Assembly (NCBI GenBank): GCA_014529385.2
Contig: CM043942.1
Coordinates: forward strand, 64,788,184-64,852,183
Reading direction: 5' to 3'
From: Adiantum capillus-veneris
Taxonomy: Eukaryota > Streptophyta > Polypodiopsida > Polypodiales > Pteridaceae
DNA length: 64,000 nt
Shown: positions 58,337 through 64,000 of the stretch, piece by piece
Position numbering within the stretch: position 1 is the first letter of the stretch
Layout: each line of letters starts with the position of its first letter
Made by a program: the position numbers and the translations under genes
Notes under the pieces: model-generated
The model's database searches: none
The model's input: only the letters and a program-made list of their open reading frames with translations
Told to the model about the DNA's origin: nothing

Positions 58337-58376
<40 letters not shown>

Positions 58377-58384
58377 ACAAGTAG
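57841..58384. other. Spacer with two GA arrays
   Basis: (GA)n at about 58049-58099 and 58338-58375, the second ending 9 bp before the ATG of the H3-like remnant. A (GT)n run lies at 58105-58121. No domain recognised in the ORF 57902-58150, which is mostly repeat. Confidence 0.7.
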
Positions 58385-59216
58385 ATGGCAAGAACAAAGG
58401 CGACTACGAGAAAGGCAGGCAAAGGTCCAAGTTTGGCTGCTAAAGTAGGAGGAAGATTTTGTAGTAAAAAGAAGAGACCAGGTAAGCGCATGAAAACATT
58501 GAAAGCTCCAAGGATGAAGAGGCTATAAAGACAGATCAAGTTGTTCAAGGAATCAGGAAGGCTCACAAATGTAATGAGATTCTTTTACCAAATCCTCCAT
58601 TCCAAAGACTAGTTAGGTCAATATGTGAGCAAGCATGTTTTGGCACCATGAGGTGGAAACCTGTTGTGCTACTAACATACAAGAGGCAGCATAAGATTTT
58701 TTGCTAGAATATTTCAATGATACAAAAAATTTTGCAGCACATGCACATAGGGTAATGATTATGGACAAGGACAGTGAAACTTTGGAAAGAGTAAGGTGGA
58801 GATATGATAAATTGCTCCAACCCAATGAATTTATAGACAACAAAATGACAAACATTATTCTTATTCCTCCATAAAGGCCATAGGCAGAGGTGAAGATTGT
58901 AGAATTCGCCCACGATGTGAAGACCAGGGCCAGAGCTGAGCAAGAAAACCACCATGCAGAGGAGATGAATAAACTGAAAGGGAAGGAAAAAGAAACAAAT
59001 GCTATAGAAGAAGAGATTAACAGTAACCACATTGTTATAGATAAAATCGATGTCAACAACAACAAAATTTTATCATCTATCAAGGAAGGATTAATAGTAG
59101 GTATAGATCTAGAAGATAGTATAAGAAGACTTGCATTAGATTTTATGGATATCAATATATTGCGGGATCGAGATGCTCAAATCACAGATTTAATTGCTTA
59201 TATCTTCCGGACATAA
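58385..59216 (+). pseudogene. Divergent histone H3 (CENH3-like) remnant with long C-terminal extension
   Basis: The ATG at 58385 gives MARTKATTRKAGKGP, a histone H3 tail start. After a one-base shift near 58505 the frame shows GIRKAHKCNEILLPNPP and then PFQRLVRSI, the H3 signature, at about 58600-58626. RWKPVVLL follows; a second shift near 58672 leads to IQEAA, a TAA, then DFLLEYFNDT and AAHAHRVMIMDKD, matching H3 helices 2-3. RW and QEAA in place of RF and QEAC, and a first loop one residue longer than in H3, resemble centromeric H3. Beyond the fold the frame runs about 130 more codons (stops at 58872 and 58881) with a charged coiled-coil-like part. Nucleosome role if once functional. Confidence 0.72.
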
Positions 59217-59984
59217 GATCTTTTCACCAATTTCAGCATATTTTTATTCATCCTTTTAGGCTAGAGACTAACAACTAGTAAATTCCTTGTAGTTTGATCA
59301 AGAGCCATCTAACTGTACAAAGTCATCCAAAAATATATATCTTGGATCTTGAGATTTTTGTCTTTCTTAGAATGATAAACACCCCTATCGGCACATTCAA
59401 GACGTGTCTTGCCCATTGTCCAATGCTGCAAGTAACAACCATAATTTTTCCATATAAGAGCAACCACCACTAGAGCCTGGTTTGCATTGAACTTGACAAG
59501 CCAACTGTTTGGACCCTAAACTCAATTTGAGGAATGCATCCAGAATTAAGATTGTGAGTATAGAGACTTAAAAACTAGTTTTATTTATGGAGACAATTAT
59601 TGTGTTGGGTTTTTACCAGCTTTTCATGCTTGCAGATGCATAAAAAGATTGTTGCACGCATAAAAAGATTGTTGTACAAGTCAAAAATTAAGAAATTCAC
59701 GGTGCCCATACATACGGATGCCAACTCGTGTGGATGGAGGTGGCTCCTCCATGCTGAGTATATACTGTAGAGCTTTTTTCCACTAAATCCATTCATGGAA
59801 AAGGTGGGCATTTTGCACAGCATTACTATAACATGGTGATTGTTTGGACAAAAATGTGTCTTAGTTCCTTTATGTTTTTGTTTTGTCTTTTGGAGAGTGC
59901 ATTAGAGAAGTACACCGTACAATATATGCACCATATTGTACCACCCTAATGAAGCATCTTTTTTCAATTTCACATCTCGTGAGC
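59217..59984. other. Spacer, no gene recognised
   Basis: 768 bp between the H3-like and NIF-like remnants. Short ORFs only. Confidence 0.5.
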
Positions 59985-61163
59985 ATGGATGCAGATCATA
60001 CCCTATTGGATGACCACATTGTAGAGTCAATGATGACTAATGAGGGACAATAGGAAACAAATTTCATAAGGTAACGTGAGAAAGAGGAGGGAGGAACTTT
60101 TGAGAAGAGAAATGCTACAAAGGGAGAGTTTTCCAAGGAAAAAATTCAAGATGAGGGTAATCCTACACAGGAGTAGGATCACATAGATCAAGGGTCTGAG
60201 GAAGAAATAAATATTGAAACTCCCTCTCCGCTTAGAGGGTTTCAGAAGGAGGAATATTATGCAGAGGGAGGGGCTAAGAAAGAACACCCTAACCATCAAG
60301 CAGAGCACACCTCTCCCACAATTCCACATGTTGAGCTTGAAAATCAAGAGTCGTTTATGACTCACACACAAGCAGATCATAGTGCATTAGAAGCTAATCT
60401 AGGTGCAATGTAGACCTCAATACTGAAGACACAAGAATCTCAAACAACAGAAGAACAAGGGACTCGTGAGAACAATCTTGAGGATGTCAACACTGGTCAA
60501 GACAACCTCCACGATAGGCAAACCTAGTATGGACCTTTGCTAGACATTGACACGATCGTTCCAGTAATAACCAATCTAAAAGAATATGAAATTCAACCTG
60601 TTGTCCAACTACTTATCTGTTGTACAAAATGTTTGCAGAGACTAAATATTTTGGACGTCAATGGATTGTTGTTGTTTTCGGAGCCGTATGATCCTAACGC
60701 AAAACTTGTTAATCTGTGTAGCTTCAAGATAGGCACTCACATAGCCATTGTGCGTCCGGGAACAAATAAATTCATACAATTTCTACTTCCAAGGTTCTGG
60801 GTTGTGATATGGTCCTGTATGCAACGGAGAAACCCCAATCCCCTTGTAAATATGGTTTGCAACGTAGCGGGAATCAAATGTTTGCAATTTGATTTTTTGT
60901 ACTCACAAAAGAAGTGTGTTTTCATTGATGGCCACTACCACTCTACCAAACCAAATGTATTTCTATACTATAAAACTTTTTATTAAATCCATGTCCCATA
61001 TGATGATATCAACACTTTGTTGATAGATGACACACCCCATAAGGGCTTGCTAAATCCACCGGGAACCACTCTCTCCCCACCCTCATTTGAAGGTCATGAG
61101 CATGACTTTTATCTAGAGGACATTTTTATCCCTCATCTCCAAAAACAAATTTCAGCCCATTGA
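59985..61163 (+). pseudogene. FCP1/NIF-domain (HAD phosphatase-like) pseudogene, six stops, no frameshift
   Basis: One reading frame of 392 codons from ATG 59985 to TGA 61161-61163. The N-terminal 180 codons are acidic and low-complexity (EEEINIETPSPL, TEEQGTRENNLED). The C-terminal half matches the NIF domain: LNILDVNGLLLF (HAD motif I with D-x-N as in a plant subfamily; phosphatases have D-x-D), RPGTNKFIQFLLPRFWVVIW, and YDDINTLLIDDTPHKGLLNP (HAD motif IV). Members with DxD dephosphorylate Ser/Thr, for example of the RNA polymerase II tail. In-frame stops: TAG 60051, TAA 60072, TAG 60174, TAG 60411, TAG 60525, TAA 60984. Confidence 0.78.
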
Positions 61164-61257
61164 CTATTTCAAAAATTGTACTTACAAATACTCTCCAAAA
61201 TACTAACAACATACATTAATATGATTCTTGTACTTCTCAATATGATGCCATGGAAAT

Positions 61258-61259
61258 GT

Positions 61260-61298
<39 letters not shown>
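61258..61298. repeat. (TG)n(GA)n microsatellite
   Basis: About 25 bp of TG followed by 15 bp of GA. Confidence 0.9.
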
Positions 61299-61574
61299 GT
61301 TAAACTCTACATATGTTGTTCAAAATATACAGTAATGACACTTCCACCTCACAAAGGGAGAAAGGTAGCGAGCCAATTTCATCTTACAACAATCAACTGG
61401 TGGGAATCATCTTAGAATTAAAACAAAAGATTTAAGCTGAAGGAAATTTTTCAATGGAAGTCATGAATATAGTTTTTAAGTAAAGAAAAAGAAGTTATGC
61501 CCAATGGAATTCATTCAGGTTACATTGGCACGATTTGGGCTCGGCCAATTAGTTCTCTACAGACAATCTCTTTT

Positions 61575-62792
61575 TCCCTTCATTGCATTACTTTGAAATA
61601 GAACTGTGACGGCTTGTTCTCCGCGGTCTCGTACATTATTTCATGCCAAAGTTGCAGAAGGCTGCATTCCTCCTTTACTGTGACCACTAAGCAGTGCTCT
61701 TTGTCAAATACCTCCACATCTATGACACCATTGTTCTCAGGTGTGCCGACTCTTGGTCAATAGGAATAAACTTAGAGCAGCTTGCAACCATTTGGGAGCA
61801 CTGGTACCAGAAGGAGATGAAGACTGTGTGTGGATCATGTACTTGGCCACCAAAGTGTCCAGTGCAGCCTCACAATGTATCTTGTCCCACCTCTTTAACA
61901 TACCACCCTCTATCAAGAAGCTTGTCAAAGAAGAAAGTGTCTAGAGATTTACATACGAGCATTGTCTTGCAACATGTATGTGGCAGGTGTGAAATAATTC
62001 CATAAATATATTTATAGGAATAAATTTAGCAATCTTTACCAATTCAGTGGGCATAAAATTTTGTAGGGACCTCTACACATTCGTAAACAGATTGCTTCTT
62101 AGATCTTCACACACTGTGGTGTCCGGGACCATGGCCAATCAATACAACTCTAAATGGTAGGGAGAGGGTGTTTAACCAAAGTACCTTTATGATTTTTTGA
62201 TTGAGCTAGTATAAATTCTTGTAGAAGAAAATTTCTTCATCTGCAATACTCTTGCTAGTTCTATTATCATATTGTGAAACACCAATGTCAGTGTGGATTA
62301 CAAAGATGAGACCTATAATACACTCCATTGGCTCCCATTCCTCATATGACGATGAAGGATAGAAATCTACAATTGCAACAACAAAAAGTAAAATACCACC
62401 TGTCTAACAATGAAATATAATTTAGGACTACTTATGAGAACTTGATCTACCTCTATTAGTATTGTTCTACCTCTTCAAAAGAGAAAAGAAATTAAGAGAA
62501 CATCAAGGTCGGAAAGAAAGAATAGAGATGGAAGGCTATGAACACACTTACCGTTTCATCATGGATGATAATCCATGAGATATCTCCACCATTAGCAATC
62601 ACATTGGATTGATTGTAGACATGATGAACCAAAAAATCTTTAACAATTTTCTTGCCCACCTCCACTTTGAAATCTATCACTCGTGCTTTCCATGTTGAAT
62701 GAAATATATTTGTTGTTAGGATCTTTTCCTCCTTCTTGGGTGCATAAGGACCCAAGAACCTTTGTATATTGTTTATTGTTGTCATTGAGGAG
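61575..62792 (-). pseudogene. Possible exon remnants of an unrecognised host gene
   Basis: Minus-strand stretch 62792-62552 is open (RFLGPYAPKKEEKILTTN, KARVIDFKVEVGKKIVKDF), preceded by ATAG and ended by a consensus donor GTAAGT at 62546-62551. A second open stretch near 62390-62200 (PSSSYEEWEPMECIIG) follows TTGCAATTGTAG, a good acceptor. A third, near 61760-61575, is open for about 60 codons (VIDVEVFDKEHCLVVTVKEE). Frames and order are not proven to join, and I recognise no family. Confidence 0.32.
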
Positions 62793-63099
62793 CTATATTG
62801 ATGAAGTTTGAGATACTGATAGAGCTTATGGTGCTACTTGGTCTCCTTGGGAGATTAATTGTGAGCATGGCTGGGGAGAGAGCACTAACAACCCCTAGAT
62901 CTATTAGGGCGGGAAGAATAATAAGAAGAACCCCATGTCTCTTTCTAAGTGGTAGAAGAAATCTTGAACTTACTTGCAATGAAGAGACTTTAGTTTTTAA
63001 CACTTGGTTAATGGAGCAAGAGATGTTGGTGGCAGGAGATACGTTATTGTAGTTGTCTTTTAGTACCTTAACTACTTTTAGACCTTGGGACCACATATG

Positions 63100-64000
63100 G
63101 ATACCATAAACACCGTAAAAACGAGGTTTTACCTCCTATTTCTTCTCTTTGTTTTACATTTTCTCATTTTTTTCTTCCCATTTCTACGTTATGTTGGCTT
63201 GTTATTCACTGGATGCACCTCCTTTTTTGGATGTGCCTCCTTTTCTCTCTCTCTTCAATAAGTCACTCCAAGTGACCTCCACAATTCCCTAATGGTGTAC
63301 CAGGGTGGTGTAGGCTATGTGTCAGCTGAGGTGATTGTGCTTGTGTGAAAAGATGTGCAAAAAGTGCTTCAAACATGACAATTTATCTTTGGTGCATGTA
63401 AGATAAACTTTACTTTTTATTGTCATTTATGCCCCCAACTTGCTTGATATAGCATCTACTATGTTAGTTAAGGTAGGTGATGGCCCTGGTTCTATATCCT
63501 GTACTTGGTGTTGATCCAGTGAATCTAATTGTTCCTCTCTTAGTAGATCTTGATCTGGGGCCACTAGCCTATGGTTGTGGGCCCATTGAAGGTTAGCAGG
63601 AGTCAAGCATAGTGTATAGAGTACCCCTGTTGAGTTTGAGGTCAAACGAATCAATATTTTACACAGAAGTGCAAAATGTTACTTTGTAGTGGGAATATGG
63701 TCATTTTTCCCTGTCCTAATGACGGACTTTGATGCACCCCCAATTCTCTACAGTTCTTCTACATGATGGTATTTGCACATGGGTCAATTCTAGTCAAATT
63801 TTGAACCTTTTATCTTTGGCACGCCTAAGCTACTAGGTCAGCTTTTTGGTCAACTTCTGCACTTAGCTTATGGCTCAAGTTTGGATGTCTGGTGTGACCG
63901 GCATAAGCGTCTTAATTCCCAAAAACTCCTAGATTTCCCTATGTTGTTGTGCCCCATATGGCCTTGTTGGTGGACAAAGTGGTATTGAAATACTTCTTGA
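63100..64000. other. No gene recognised
   Basis: Only a 75-codon minus-strand ORF (63427-63654) without known domains. No repeat ends seen. Confidence 0.45.

Noticed and set aside
58481-58504. CAG-GTAAGC donor-like sequence in the H3-like remnant as an intron explaining the frame change
   Set aside because: The intron would be only about 24 bp; a one-base indel is simpler.
58613-59155. 180-codon minus-strand ORF
   Set aside because: Antisense shadow of the H3-like remnant, whose plus-strand reading matches a known fold.
61694-62005. Plus-strand ORF with a faint PCNA-like pattern (RCADSWSIGINLEQLA)
   Set aside because: Only a few residues agree, the context does not follow, and the opposite strand reads better as coding.

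Overview
The window reads as nuclear heterochromatin from a land plant with a large, repeat-rich genome. LTR retrotransposons with initiator-Met-tRNA primer sites, a plant-type L1-like LINE, a Tat-like Ty3/gypsy element with a second RNase H, and long GA/CT microsatellites all point that way. The species cannot be named from the sequence. I see no intact host gene. Almost everything is nested mobile DNA, most of it broken. Boundaries were set by matching repeat ends and target-site duplications (TSDs) by eye.

Region by region. 1-5.5 kb: a minus-strand Ty1/copia element (CP1, cut by the window start). A 3.1-kb gag-only LTR element (LB, 1993-5134, TSD TTTTA) has landed in its gag. 5987-13939: a plus-strand Ty3/gypsy element (GY1) with two 1223-bp LTRs and a decayed gag-pol. 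14176-15521: the first copy of a 1346-bp TIR element flanked by TTAA (TT1). 15.5-17.7 kb: LTR debris and an unrecognised coding remnant. 17765-52055: an old three-LTR, two-internal-domain retroelement array (F). Into it have inserted copia CP2 (18825-24104, TSD AGAGA), copia CP3 (27304-32530, TSD CATAG), the small gag-only element LG (32664-34914, TSD ATGGT), the large element LE (36929-45335) and a second TTAA element (TT2, 48570-49915). 52.6-57.8 kb: a decayed LINE.

The last 6 kb is different and holds remnants of host-type genes. At 58385-59216 is a divergent, broken histone H3 reading frame with CENH3-like features and a long C-terminal extension. At 59985-61163 is a pseudogene of the FCP1/NIF (HAD phosphatase-like) family with six stop codons but no frameshift. 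On the minus strand at 61.6-62.8 kb are possible exon remnants with a consensus splice donor.

The elements work as a record of nested insertion rather than as a pathway. F and CP1 are hosts. CP2 is the youngest datable insertion (6 differences between its 322-bp LTRs) and CP3 is older (about 19). Nonsense codons across CP1, CP2, CP3 and the NIF pseudogene are mostly TAG. Where a sister copy exists, it usually has CAG at that position, which suggests decay by deamination of methylated CHG sites. The most unusual items are the TTAA-flanked TIR family, the histone H3-like remnant with an extension, the amber-dominated decay, and the transmembrane-bearing ORF in LE.
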